DNA from: Deltaproteobacteria bacterium
Lineage (GTDB): Bacteria; Desulfobacterota; Desulfarculia; Adiutricales; Adiutricaceae
Length of the DNA: 24,740 nucleotides
Direction: 5' to 3'
NCBI GenBank assembly: GCA_031257955.1
Contig: JAIRNQ010000009.1
Location: forward strand, 1 to 24,740
In this document: positions 14,529 through 22,885 of the stretch, piece by piece
Numbering within the stretch: the first letter of the stretch is position 1
Layout: each line of letters begins with the position of its first letter
The notes under the pieces: model-generated
The model's database searches: none
What the model was told of the DNA's origin: nothing
Seen by the model: the letters and a program-made list of their open reading frames with translations, nothing else
Position numbers and translations under genes: made by a program

Positions 14529-14608
14529 GAAGGTTCATTAAGGCTAATGAAGGTTCTTGAAAGTTCAGAAAAGTTCTCGAAGGTATTGGATGGGCTGGCT
14601 AAAGGTTC
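14529..14608 (+). repeat. Cluster of GAAGGTTC / GAAAGTTC motifs phased at 10 bp
   Basis: GTTC cores occur at 14533, 14553, 14563, 14573 and 14605. The first four are spaced by 20, 10 and 10 bases, close to one helical turn, each preceded by GAAG, GAAA or AAAA. The stretch also reads as alternating TTC and GAA triplets. Confidence 0.6.
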
Positions 14609-14787
14609 GCGGGGGTCACCGGGAGGATCTGACGTTAGTGACGGCTCATAAGGGGCAAAAATTGACGGCTGGACTTGTCTTAATTTTGACGGAATTCTCG
14701 TCCAGAATTGGATCTCACTTCAATTCTAATTACTACGGGTAGGGGATAAAAACTACTTTTAAGATTTATCGGGCATTGGTAGTCTAT

Positions 14788-14857
14788 GACAATATTGCGT
14801 CAAGCAGGGATCTAAGGGTCGTTGGGACAATTTGACTTGTCAATATCTGGACAATTC
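14788..14857. repeat. Cluster of GACAAT motifs in both orientations
   Basis: GACAAT begins at 14788, 14826 and 14850, and an inverted copy TTGTCAAT lies at 14838-14845. TTGACTTGTCAA (14832-14843) is an inverted repeat with a two-base centre. Such clustering resembles multi-site protein binding or a decayed transposon end, but no transposase is present. Confidence 0.45.
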
Positions 14858-15010
14858 AAACCGTCAGGATCGACAAAGCGCCAATGATCTTCGATTGGTG
14901 AAGCCAATGGTGAGGCCATGGGAGCTAAGGGTATAGTCGGAGACGGGGAGAAGGGGGGAAGGGGGCCGCGAAGAGGGGGAGAGGCGGTAAATTGGGAAAC
15001 CCGGTAAGGG

Positions 15011-15046
15011 CCATTGGCGACCGGAGGTTGATCCGACCGCCAATGG
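15011..15046 (-). terminator. Hairpin downstream of rpoZ
   Basis: CCATTGGCG (15011-15019) pairs perfectly with CGCCAATGG (15038-15046), with an additional inner CGG/CCG pairing. It begins 8 bases after the rpoZ stop on the minus strand. No U-tract follows, so it may be a rho-dependent or mRNA-stabilising 3' end. Confidence 0.55.
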
Positions 15047-15053
15047 CGAGATT

Positions 15054-15326
15054 TCAGTCGTCCGAAATCAACGAAGGGTTTTCTTCGATAACGTCGATAA
15101 CGAGATCGAAATCGTCACTAGGCAAAGGCTCATAGTCCCTGACGTTGCCGTGGGTTATGTAGCCGTCGGCGATTTCGCGAAGGGCCAAAACCACTTCTTT
15201 GTTCTTTCTGGGACTAAGGGGTCTGGCCCCCTTTTTTAGCTGTCTGGCCCTTTCGGCGGCTAGGTGAACCAGCACGAAACGGTTCTCAACTTTTTCCAGA
15301 CAGTCTTCGATTGTCACTCTGGCCAT
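15054..15326 (-). CDS. rpoZ: DNA-directed RNA polymerase omega subunit
   Basis: A 90-residue omega subunit. MARVTIEDCLEKVENRFVLV is the conserved start (VEDCL-x-x-V-x-N-R-F-x-L-V), followed by RARQLKKGA and the KEVVLALREIADGYI helix. Omega helps beta-prime fold and join core polymerase and forms part of a ppGpp site in many proteobacteria. The C-terminal tail is acidic (SDDFDLVIDVIEENPSLISDD). The ATG at 15326 has a GAGAGAG ribosome site. The usual neighbours gmk and spoT are absent here. Confidence 0.95.
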   Translation of the reverse strand: MARVTIEDCLEKVENRFVLVHLAAERARQLKKGARPLSPRKNKEVVLALREIADGYITHGNVRDYEPLPSDDFDLVIDVIEENPSLISDD

Positions 15327-15641
15327 GGTGTCTCTCTCAAAGCCCTTGTTCGTTAACGGCTCTGGGCGCTCCCGTAGGCCAAGCCTTGGGAGAGGGCTCG
15401 GGTTAGGGGCGATTTGGTAAGGATTGGGGGTTTGGTTCTTTGGGAACGCCTATGGGCGGCCCAAGGGGAAAAGGATCTCGGTCGATTTTTGGCTCGCGTC
15501 GGCTAAGGCACTGGGCAGGAGCTCCTGGCCTTCGCTTGGCCCAATCGGCGGGTGATTCCGGCCTCCCGCTGGGGAAGCGGTTTTCACCGCCCATTGGATG
15601 TTTTGTAACAAAAAAACGGCGAAGATTCAAGCGAAGTTATG
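15327..15641. other. GC-rich spacer between hup and rpoZ
   Basis: No gene is supported. GCGGT-TTTC-ACCGC (15577-15590) is a perfect 5-bp hairpin downstream of hup. Between it and the hup stop, read on the minus strand, is a seven-T run (15610-15616) and a CGAAG direct repeat, which together may terminate hup transcription. The rest, rich in GGCC and TTGG words, presumably contains the rpoZ promoter, which I could not place. Confidence 0.5.
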
Positions 15642-15914
15642 CTAGTTGATGGAGTCCTTGAGTGCCTTGGCCAACCGGAACTTGACCGACTTGGAAGCCG
15701 GGATCTGGATCGGGGCCTTGGTTTTGGGGTTGAAGCCTTGACGGGCCGCCCGCTGGACCAAGGTAAACGAGCCTAAACCGGTAAGGGAAACGCTCCCGGC
15801 GTTTTTAATTTCGTCGGCCAAGATGGCAATGAGACCGTTAAAGGCCCTAGCGGCCTGGACCTGGGTCATTTCGGTGTCCTCGGCAAGCTTGGCCACCAAT
15901 TCAGCTTTAGTCAT
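15642..15914 (-). CDS. hup: HU-family DNA-binding protein
   Basis: A 90-residue HU/IHF-family protein: MTKAELVAKLAEDTEMTQVQAA at the dimerisation helices, then S-V-S-L-T-G-L-G-S-F-T-L and the DNA-binding arm region A-A-R-Q-G-F-N-P-K-T-K-A-P-I-Q-I-P-A, ending VKFRLAKALKDSIN. HU bends and compacts DNA. The ATG at 15914 is chosen because it gives the canonical MTKAEL start with AAAGGA about 9 bases upstream; an in-frame TTG at 15932 would add six unlikely residues. Lon, which degrades HU in E. coli, is the next gene, divergently transcribed. Confidence 0.95.
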   Translation of the reverse strand: MTKAELVAKLAEDTEMTQVQAARAFNGLIAILADEIKNAGSVSLTGLGSFTLVQRAARQGFNPKTKAPIQIPASKSVKFRLAKALKDSIN

Positions 15915-15940
15915 AGTTACAAATCCTTTCAATTTGTGAT

Positions 15941-15969
15941 AAACTTGCTGTACTTTTTAGGGCAAGTTT
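15941..15969. promoter_or_regulatory. Inverted repeat upstream of hup
   Basis: AAACTTGC (15941-15948) and GCAAGTTT (15962-15969) are perfect 8-bp arms with a 13-base centre, ending 27 bases upstream of the hup start codon. A second inverted repeat, ACCGTC/GACGGT, follows at 15975-15996. Both lie where the hup promoter should be, so they are candidate operators or leader stems. Confidence 0.5.
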
Positions 15970-15996
15970 TTGGTACCGTCGATATACATTGACGGT

Positions 15997-16833
15997 TTTA
16001 TAAATCATGTGTGTGATTTTTAGAGAGATGTTCTGATGTATTGCGATAAATAAATATGATCACCAAGCGAAGGCTTTAAGGCAGGGTTGCCGGCAAACGT
16101 GATTTATCGTTTATAGTCGATTTCGATTGTCCGGTCAAGGGGAATGTTTAGGCTGGGCGGAAATTTTCTAAGAAATTTGAAAAAAATTGAGATTTCCCTC
16201 GGGCCCAAAATCCGCTTGGCCCGTTTGGGCGCAAAAGATAAGATAACATACTGTAAATAAAGCATTTAATGTTGGCTGGAAAGTGGATGGCCAAGGCCAT
16301 TCGCAGATTTTTTAGTCCATTCTTTGGCGTGTATCTAATTTTAGTGAGCTTCAACTGAACGGATACAAAATTTACCCATTTTAATTGAGGCTTAAATCAA
16401 TAAAATATTTCTTTTTATTTAAAATTTAATCTTATAAATTAAAATTAGTTAGTATTTAGTTGTATAAGATTAATACATAATTTTAATATAGTGATTGATA
16501 TATAAAGAGGCGATCAACTAAAGTGATATCGGTAATTAGTAGATTTTATAATAATTATCATTAAAAAAATTACCTAAAATAAAATTGTAATAATATTTAA
16601 GTGATCGAATAAATCTTTAATAATACTTATAGCATGTAAAATTTTCTATAGAATTGTAATTAATACTTTTAAATTATTTTTTAGTATTTCTGACTGGCTC
16701 TGCTATGTCTTTTATCGGCCCAGCCTTCCTAAATCCCGTTTGCTTTTGACCTTTCGACTTGATATCATTAGTGAGCTCTGTCTCAGGGAGCCTTGCCTCA
16801 TATCCCATTTTGCGAGGTGCCAGCCTTTAGGTT
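15997..16833. other. Long AT-rich divergent intergenic region between hup and lon
   Basis: About 840 bases with no supported gene. CGATAAAT (16044-16051) and ATTTATCG (16102-16109) form a distant perfect inverted repeat enclosing the palindrome TTGCCGGCAA (16087-16096). ATGGCC-AA-GGCCAT (16287-16300) is followed by six T at 16308-16313 and resembles a stray terminator. Bases 16380-16690 are extremely AT-rich. The last 150 bases are less AT-rich and should hold the lon promoter; TTGACC occurs at about 16747 but no good -10 element follows at standard spacing. Confidence 0.5.
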
Positions 16834-19311
16834 ATGGTAGAAAAGAACGATATCGAGATAGATAAAGAACTACCGCTTCTGGCCGTGAGGGACGTGGTCA
16901 TATTCAACGATATGATTCTACCCCTATACATCGGTCGAGACAAATCATTGGCGGCGCTGGAGGCCGCCCAGAGCGGCGCCAAGCAGCTTCTGGTCGTGGC
17001 CCAAATGGACCAAAGCTCCGAGTTTCCCATACCGGAGGAGATCTACCGGGTCGGCACCGTGGCCCAGATAGTGCGCCAGTTAAAGATGCCCGACGGAAGG
17101 CTGAAGATTTTGGTCCAGGGACTGGCCAAAGCCAGGATAGTCGATTACGTCCAAACGGAACCATTCCTGAAGGCCACCCTGGAAATCCTTGAGGAAGAAC
17201 CGGTAGCTAACGCGGATTCGATCGAGCTTGAGGCTTTGATGCGCAACGTTCGCGACCAGAGCCAAAAAATACTGCTTCTAAGGGATCTTTTAAGCGACGA
17301 GATAGTAAACCTATTGGAGGGCATCGAAGAGCCGGGACGCTTGGCCAACTTGGTCGTCAGCAACATCAAAGTGAAGGTCGACGAGGCCCAAAAGGTACTC
17401 GAGACAACCGACCCCATGGCCCGCTTACAGTTGGTGAACTCCATCCTGGCCCAGGAAGTCAAAGTCAGCGCCATGCAAGCCAAGCTGGACTCGGAAGCCA
17501 GGGAAGAGATGGACAAGTCCCAGAAGGAATTTTTCCTGCGGGAGCAGCTAAGGCTCATCAAACGGGAACTGGGCAAGGATTTCGACCGGGACGACGAGGC
17601 CAGGGAATACCGGGTCAAATTCCAAAAGGCCCACCTGCCCAAAGACGTGGCCGCCGAAGCCATCAAACAGCTTTCCAGACTGGAATACATGCATCAGGAC
17701 GCGGCCGAGGCTTCGATAATCCGCTCGTACCTTGACTGGATCGTCGAACTCCCCTGGGGGGTGACCACCAGGGACCATCTGGATTTGGCCCAGGCCAAAA
17801 AGATCCTTGACGCCGATCATTATAACCTCAAGAAGGTCAAAGATCGCATACTGGAATACCTAGCGGTCATGAAATTGAGCCACCGCCAGAAAGGACCCAT
17901 AATTTGCTTCGTGGGCCCCCCGGGCGTAGGCAAGACCAGCCTGGGCCAGTCCATCGCCAAGGCCATGGGCCGCAAATTTGTCCGGCTTTCGCTGGGGGGC
18001 ATGAAGGACGAGGCCGAGATCAGGGGCCACCGCCGCACCTACATCGGGGCCTTGCCGGGCCGGATCATCCAGGGCCTCAAGGCGGCCGGTTCTTCCAACC
18101 CCGTTTTCATGCTAGACGAGGTGGATAAGATCGGGAACGATTTCCGGGGCGATCCCGCTTCGGCCCTCTTGGAAGTTCTCGATCCGGAACAGAACTCGTC
18201 CTTTTCCGACCACTACCTAAACCTGCCCTTTGATCTGTCCAGGGTCATGTTCATCACCACGGCCAACTTCCTGGATCCGATTCCCCAGGCCCTGGAGGAT
18301 CGGATGGAGATCATCCACCTATCCGGCTACACGGCCGAGGAGAAAGTCTCGATCTCAAAAAAGCACCTTCTGCCAAGGCTTATCAAGGATCACGGCCTGA
18401 AACACGGCACTTTGACCATACAGGACTCGGCCATCAAGGCCATAATTTCTTCCTATACCTACGAGGCCGGCTTGAGGGGATTGGATCGCAAGCTGGCGGC
18501 CATCTGCCGCAAGGTGGCTCGCAAAGTGGCCGAAGGGCGGGACAAAACCTTCAGGATCACCGAAAAGCAACTGCACAAGCTGCTGGGCCCGCCCGAGATA
18601 GTCCACGAACCCAAACTGACCGACGGCCAACCCGGGGTGGCCACCGGCTTGGCCTGGACCGAGGGCGGCGGCGAGGTCATGTACGTAGAGGTCCGGACCA
18701 TGCCCGGCAAGGGCAACCTCTCCCTGACCGGCCAGCTGGACGAAGTCATGAAGGAGAGCGCCCAGACCGTTTTGGCCTACGCCCGGGCCCACGCCATGGA
18801 ACTGGGCTTGGATAAAGACTTTTATGAGGAAATGGACATACACGTCCACGTCCCGGAAGGTTCGGTCCCCAAGGAAGGTCCCTCGGCCGGGGTGGCCCTG
18901 ATGGTGGCCCTGATCTCGGCCCTTACCGGCATCCCCGTACCCAAGGACATGGCCATGACCGGGGAGATTACCCTCCGCGGACAGATCTTGGCCATAGGGG
19001 GCCTTAAAGAAAAATCCTTGGCCGCCTTGCGTCGTGGCGTCAAAAGGATCATCATCCCCAGGCAGAACCTCAAAGACCTTGAAGACGTGGCCGAGATCCC
19101 GGCCAACATCAAACGCAAGCTTGCCTTCCTGCCCGTGGACAACATAAACGACCTATTGGACCTAGTTTTCCCTAACCGGAAAACCACCATGCCCATTAGT
19201 CCCAAGCGTCCCGAGAAAAAGGACTCCCGTTTCAAGGAAGGCCCGCCCCCCAGGCGGATCAAGCGCTTCCCCAAACACTCGCCCTCTGCCCGGAAAATAG
19301 TCTTCCCCTAA
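16834..19311 (+). CDS. lon: ATP-dependent protease La (Lon)
   Basis: An 825-residue cytoplasmic serine protease that unfolds and degrades damaged and regulatory proteins. The N-terminal LON substrate domain begins at LPLLAVRDVVIFNDMILPL, then comes a coiled-coil region. The AAA module has Walker A G361-P-P-G-V-G-K-T368 and Walker B D428-E429 in FMLDEVDKI. The protease domain has S684 in PKEGPSAGV and K727 in GGLKEKSLAA, the same 43-residue spacing as the E. coli dyad. The final 45 residues form a Lys/Arg/Pro-rich extension beyond the usual end. The ribosome site before ATG 16834 is poor (AGG 3 bases upstream, GAGG 16 upstream), but the N-terminus matches the family. Confidence 0.97.
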   Translation: MVEKNDIEIDKELPLLAVRDVVIFNDMILPLYIGRDKSLAALEAAQSGAKQLLVVAQMDQSSEFPIPEEIYRVGTVAQIVRQLKMPDGRLKILVQGLAKARIVDYVQTEPFLKATLEILEEEPVANADSIELEALMRNVRDQSQKILLLRDLLSDEIVNLLEGIEEPGRLANLVVSNIKVKVDEAQKVLETTDPMARLQLVNSILAQEVKVSAMQAKLDSEAREEMDKSQKEFFLREQLRLIKRELGKDFDRDDEAREYRVKFQKAHLPKDVAAEAIKQLSRLEYMHQDAAEASIIRSYLDWIVELPWGVTTRDHLDLAQAKKILDADHYNLKKVKDRILEYLAVMKLSHRQKGPIICFVGPPGVGKTSLGQSIAKAMGRKFVRLSLGGMKDEAEIRGHRRTYIGALPGRIIQGLKAAGSSNPVFMLDEVDKIGNDFRGDPASALLEVLDPEQNSSFSDHYLNLPFDLSRVMFITTANFLDPIPQALEDRMEIIHLSGYTAEEKVSISKKHLLPRLIKDHGLKHGTLTIQDSAIKAIISSYTYEAGLRGLDRKLAAICRKVARKVAEGRDKTFRITEKQLHKLLGPPEIVHEPKLTDGQPGVATGLAWTEGGGEVMYVEVRTMPGKGNLSLTGQLDEVMKESAQTVLAYARAHAMELGLDKDFYEEMDIHVHVPEGSVPKEGPSAGVALMVALISALTGIPVPKDMAMTGEITLRGQILAIGGLKEKSLAALRRGVKRIIIPRQNLKDLEDVAEIPANIKRKLAFLPVDNINDLLDLVFPNRKTTMPISPKRPEKKDSRFKEGPPPRRIKRFPKHSPSARKIVFP

Positions 19312-19326
19312 AGGGGCTCTGCCTTT

Positions 19327-19404
19327 GGGCTCTGGGAAATGACTGAGTGTTTTGGGTCTCTCGCGGGCCCCCGGGGTCGCGGGCACCCCCGAGCCCCAGA
19401 GCCC
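19327..19404 (+). repeat. 10-bp perfect inverted repeat in lon-radical SAM spacer
   Basis: GGGCTCTGGG (19327-19336) and CCCAGAGCCC (19395-19404) are perfect complements 58 bases apart, enclosing GC-rich CCCCGGGG-type sequence able to form inner stems. It starts 16 bases after the lon stop and may form the 3' structure of the lon message. No U-tract is present. Confidence 0.5.
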
Positions 19405-19459
19405 GAGCCGACGGCCGTAAGGCCCAAAGTTTTTCGCCGCCAAGGGGCGGTTTCCGGAT

Positions 19460-19478
19460 ACCCCCTTCCGGTGGGGGT
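19460..19478 (+). promoter_or_regulatory. Hairpin in leader of radical SAM gene
   Basis: ACCCCC (19460-19465) and GGGGGT (19473-19478) pair around TTCCGGT, 45 bases before the GTG start at 19524. Confidence 0.4.
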
Positions 19479-19523
19479 TATCTTGGGGCCCTCGGTTTTG
19501 GCGCGTCGCCTAAAGGAATTATC

Positions 19524-20486
19524 GTGGGAAAAGGCCCTGGTTGCGTGCTCTGCGGCCACATGTGCCGAGTCGATCGCTCCGGTCCCTCCCTGGGACGCTG
19601 CGGGGCGGGGACCCTGGTGGGTTTTTCGTCCTCGCTGATCCATCCCGGGGAAGAGCCGCCCCTGTCTGGCCTAGTCGGGAACGGGGGCTCCGGCACCATT
19701 TTCTTTTCCCGTTGCAACCTTTCCTGCGTCTTTTGCCAAAACTGGCAGATCTCCCAAGCCAACCAAAACACTCGGGACATCGGCGTGGACGAGCTGGTCG
19801 AGACCATGTTCAAGCTGGCTTCGATGGGCGCCCACAACGTCAACCTGGTTTCCCCCACGCCCTACGCCTTTGAAATCGCCAAGGCCTTGTCCAAGGCCAA
19901 GATACAGGGCCTCTCCATCCCGGTCGTATACAATACGGGCGGTTACGACTCCCCGACTTGTCTGGCCATGCTAGACGGCTTGGTTGACGTCTATCTGCCC
20001 GACGCCAAAATCGGCCTATCGCCGGAGGCCGACGAGAACGATCCCGATCCCGACTCTATGCGTCTCTTTGGTGCCCGTGACTACGTAAAATATAACCGAT
20101 TGGCCCTAAAAGAAATGAAAAGACAAGTGGGGCATCTGATCCTCGACGGCCGCGGCTTGGCCGCCAAAGGCCTTTTGGTCAGGCATCTGGTCTTGCCCGA
20201 CAACTTGGCCCGGACCGATAGCGCGCTTCGCTGGCTAAGGGATCACTTGGGGGCGGACCTCCACCTAAGCCTCATGGCCCAATACCACCCGGCCCACCTG
20301 ATTAAGGTCGGCGACAACCCCGAATACCGTAGTTACCCCGGCCTGGGCCGCCCCCTGTCCGTTCGCGAATACGAGAAATGGACCGACTTCGCCTGGTCCC
20401 TTGGCCTCCACAACACTTTTGTCCAAGATTTGGAGGCCGCCACCCAAATGCGCCCGGACTTCGACAAGCCCGACGTCTTTAACTGA
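19524..20486 (+). CDS. Radical SAM protein, PflX / COG1313 type
   Basis: A 320-residue radical SAM enzyme similar to pyruvate formate-lyase activating enzymes. C64-x3-C68-x2-C71 (FSRCNLSCVFCQNW) binds the [4Fe-4S] cluster that cleaves S-adenosylmethionine. An N-terminal Cys set (C7, C10, C14, C26 in a CVLCGHMC ... R-V-D-R ... GRCG pattern) is the signature of the PflX/COG1313 group, whose substrate is unknown. Later motifs are NLVSPTPY, YNTGGYD and VDVYLPDAK. GTG 19524 is chosen because AAAGGA (19512-19517) is well placed and the protein then starts at the family-typical position; an upstream in-frame ATG at 19347 would add 59 low-complexity residues. No formate-lyase-type partner is nearby. 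Confidence 0.88.
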   Translation: MGKGPGCVLCGHMCRVDRSGPSLGRCGAGTLVGFSSSLIHPGEEPPLSGLVGNGGSGTIFFSRCNLSCVFCQNWQISQANQNTRDIGVDELVETMFKLASMGAHNVNLVSPTPYAFEIAKALSKAKIQGLSIPVVYNTGGYDSPTCLAMLDGLVDVYLPDAKIGLSPEADENDPDPDSMRLFGARDYVKYNRLALKEMKRQVGHLILDGRGLAAKGLLVRHLVLPDNLARTDSALRWLRDHLGADLHLSLMAQYHPAHLIKVGDNPEYRSYPGLGRPLSVREYEKWTDFAWSLGLHNTFVQDLEAATQMRPDFDKPDVFN

Positions 20487-20507
20487 CTCGCCCCCCGCAC
20501 CATCCAG

Positions 20508-20595
20508 GGCTGGCCCCGGGGACCTCCAGAACTGTCCCCGGGAACCTCCACGGCCGTCCCAGCCGCCCTCCAGGGCCGTCCCAGCCGCCCGAGGC
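20508..20595. repeat. GC-rich minisatellite, 22 bp x 4
   Basis: Four consecutive 22-base units at 20508, 20530, 20552 and 20574. Units 3 and 4 share their first 17 bases (GGCCGTCCCAGCCGCCC). Units 1 and 2 are variants with CCCCGGG and CCTCCA blocks, and CTCCA recurs near the end of units 1 to 3. It lies between the convergent radical SAM and dinG genes. Confidence 0.7.
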
Positions 20596-20789
20596 TATTC
20601 TAACCCCTCCCCGTCACCCCAAGGCCCGCCAGGGCCCCAATTCGCCCGCTTAACGGCAAATCCAGAGAAACCCAAAACGACCCAAGCCAAGGGTTCCCCG
20701 GCGGGAAGCGTTTGGCCATTTAGTTTTATATAACCCGAATGTCCCGCTGGTTGCGGGGATTGGGCCGGGTGGGCAGATCCGGGGAAAGC
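20596..20789. other. Remaining spacer between convergent genes
   Basis: The rest of the 303-base gap after the minisatellite. TCCCGC (20742-20747) and GCGGGGA (20753-20759) form a short stem downstream of dinG on the minus strand; no U-tract follows. Nothing else is recognisable. Confidence 0.45.
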
Positions 20790-22874
20790 TCATAAATTGG
20801 CGAGGAATTCTTCCACTTCGGAGAACTTGGTGACCAACTGGCTGGGGGGCAGGCTTTTGGCGATCAGGTGTCCGTATCTGGTCGTGGTGACGCGGTGGTC
20901 GAAAATGGCCAGTAAGCCACGATCCGTTCCGGTCCTAAGCAACCGTCCCAGGCCTTGCCGCAAGGTGAGGGTCATTTGGGGAAGGGAATAAGTCAAGAAA
21001 GGGTTTAAGCCCCTTCGTCTGATCTTTCTGCAGCGGGCCATGTAAAGGGGCATGGTTGGCCGCTCAAATGGCAAGCGGTCTATAATGACCACCGATAAAC
21101 TTTCGCCGGGGACGTCAACTCCCTGCCAGAAGCTGGAGGTGGCCAGTAGCACCGAGCTTACGTTGGATTTGAAGCGCTCAAGGAGGTCGGCTTTGGTGCC
21201 CTTAAATTGGGCCAAAATGGGCCAAGGCACTAGGGGGGCGAGCTGTTGTTCCACCTCCTTCAACCTGGCTATGGAGGTGAAGAGTATCAAGGCCCGGCCT
21301 TTGGATAGATTCAATACTTTAACCGCTTCCTTCAAAAATGCCTTTGAATACTCTGAACTGAGAGACACCGCGGGTAAATGTTCCGGCACGTATAGCCTGG
21401 TATTGGCGTCGTAATCGAAGGGAGAGCTTAAACTCATCGAAGGCGTGTCGCGGTCGAGGCCCAAGCGATCTTTGACGTAGTTAAAATTGCCCCCGGTGCT
21501 TAAGGTGGCCGAGGTCAGCACGGCGGTTTGGTTTGTCTCTTTTAGCTTCTTGCCCAATAATATGCCGGCTTCTATGGGCAGGGCCGAGAGGGTGATATTG
21601 CGGTCGGTTTTCCGTACATTTTTGCCCTTCGATTTCTCGAAGGTTACCTCGTTATTCACGGTAACCTGATAGGCGTAACTATCATCGGAATTGTCGGATA
21701 AAATCTTAGCCACGGTGGTCATGTAGGATAATTTTTGCGCAAAAATATCCAATCTTTCCTCATCGGGTATGTCCGGAGGTTCCTCAACCGGGAGAGTCGT
21801 CTCTGGCGTTTCCTCTTCCTCGGGAGTTGGCAAGATCTTGCCCAATTCCATGCCAGCGTCATATATCCCGGTGAGAAGGTTCTTAATCCCTTCTTCCCTT
21901 TCCTGATCCACATAGCTTTCGACGGCATAAAGTTCTTCTTCGCCGATAACGTTATCAAAAAAAGGAGGAAATTGTTTTAAAATATCTGATATTTTTAGGC
22001 AATTTTCTATAATTAATTCAGCCTTTTCGTCATCTTTAAGCTTTCCTTTTTCAAACAAATCCATTATTTGATCCAGAAATTTCTGTATTTCAGATATATT
22101 AAGATGCGCTCCCATTAAAGAAGTGGCTACGCCTTCTAAAAGATGAGCTTCGTCTATGATAACGGCGTCCCATTGAGGCAGCAAACCTGTATTATCTCCA
22201 GGTTGTCCTTTTATAATAAGATCTTTAACGAAAATATGATGGTTAACCAGAATTATCTTTGAATTGGTGGCAATAGCATAATTGCGAAAATAGAAGCAGT
22301 GCCGATAATGGTAACAAGCGCGCTTTCGGCAACCTTCGGGCGTGGAGTAAAGCCGGACATCGGCGGGGATCTTTTTGGCCAGTTTCTCCGGCATGTCTTC
22401 CAACAACCCGGTTAGGGTATCGCCGACCCATTCGGCCAATTGGTACTTCCAATTCTCGTCTTCAAACATTATGTTGGCCCGGCCAACTTTGGATCGCAAA
22501 AGGCGGCGGCAGACGTAGTTATCCCGTCCTTTTATTAAGGCTACTTTAAAATCTAAATTATAGTGCTTTTTTATAAAATTGATGTCTTTTTGGTAAATTT
22601 GATCTTGGAGGTTTTTGAGTCCGGTGGAGACGACCGTGACTTTGTCGGAAAGCAAGGCGGGTAGGAGATAGGCCAAAGTTTTGCCGGTGCCGGTGCCGGC
22701 CTCGATTAAGGCCAGATCGTCCTCGTTAAAGGCCCGTTCCACTTCCAGGGCCATTTGGGTCTGCTGGGGCCGGTCCTCGAAACCGTCCCAGGTGGCCAAG
22801 GGACCATCGGGGCCCAGGAGGGTTTTTAAGTCGTTGGCTTTCAGGGTGCCCCCAAACGTGTCGGTACCGGGCAC
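20790..22874 (-). CDS. dinG: DinG-family (XPD-like) Fe-S DNA helicase
   Basis: A 694-residue superfamily 2 5'-3' helicase of the DinG/XPD group. Walker A is G60-T-G-T-G-K65-T66, with Q motif RPQQTQM just before it. Cysteines 122, 182, 187 and 193 form the Fe-S domain (NYVC, EGCRKRAC, RHC). The DEAH box is D241 to H244 in VIIDEAHLLEG. C-terminal helicase motifs include SATLSTGGNF, SSFWQGVDVPGESL and QGLGRLLRTGTDRG. Members resolve R-loops and branched DNA. The start is uncertain: GTG 22874 gives a full N-terminus but has no clear ribosome site. The 5' flank carries a 39-bp tandem repeat. Confidence 0.9.
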   Translation of the reverse strand: MPGTDTFGGTLKANDLKTLLGPDGPLATWDGFEDRPQQTQMALEVERAFNEDDLALIEAGTGTGKTLAYLLPALLSDKVTVVSTGLKNLQDQIYQKDINFIKKHYNLDFKVALIKGRDNYVCRRLLRSKVGRANIMFEDENWKYQLAEWVGDTLTGLLEDMPEKLAKKIPADVRLYSTPEGCRKRACYHYRHCFYFRNYAIATNSKIILVNHHIFVKDLIIKGQPGDNTGLLPQWDAVIIDEAHLLEGVATSLMGAHLNISEIQKFLDQIMDLFEKGKLKDDEKAELIIENCLKISDILKQFPPFFDNVIGEEELYAVESYVDQEREEGIKNLLTGIYDAGMELGKILPTPEEEETPETTLPVEEPPDIPDEERLDIFAQKLSYMTTVAKILSDNSDDSYAYQVTVNNEVTFEKSKGKNVRKTDRNITLSALPIEAGILLGKKLKETNQTAVLTSATLSTGGNFNYVKDRLGLDRDTPSMSLSSPFDYDANTRLYVPEHLPAVSLSSEYSKAFLKEAVKVLNLSKGRALILFTSIARLKEVEQQLAPLVPWPILAQFKGTKADLLERFKSNVSSVLLATSSFWQGVDVPGESLSVVIIDRLPFERPTMPLYMARCRKIRRRGLNPFLTYSLPQMTLTLRQGLGRLLRTGTDRGLLAIFDHRVTTTRYGHLIAKSLPPSQLVTKFSEVEEFLANL

Positions 22875-22885
22875 CGGGCGCGCCC

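Larger units (their letters stand above)
13939..15053. other. 1.1-kb non-coding region (AT-rich then mixed composition)
   Basis: No convincing gene on either strand. Bases 14020-14420 are extremely AT-rich with stops in all frames. From 14430 the composition becomes mixed and several short direct and inverted repeats appear (listed separately). Purine-rich GGGGAGAAGGGGGG-type sequence lies at 14940-14990. A 73-codon frame at 14430-14651 has no ribosome site and overlaps the GTTC repeat cluster, so it is not called. Confidence 0.6.

Noticed and set aside
14430..14651. 73-codon plus-strand frame
   Set aside because: No ribosome site; it translates the phased GTTC repeat cluster into low-complexity sequence.
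16148..16354. 68-codon minus-strand frame in the hup-lon spacer
   Set aside because: No ribosome site and random-looking composition in an AT-rich spacer.
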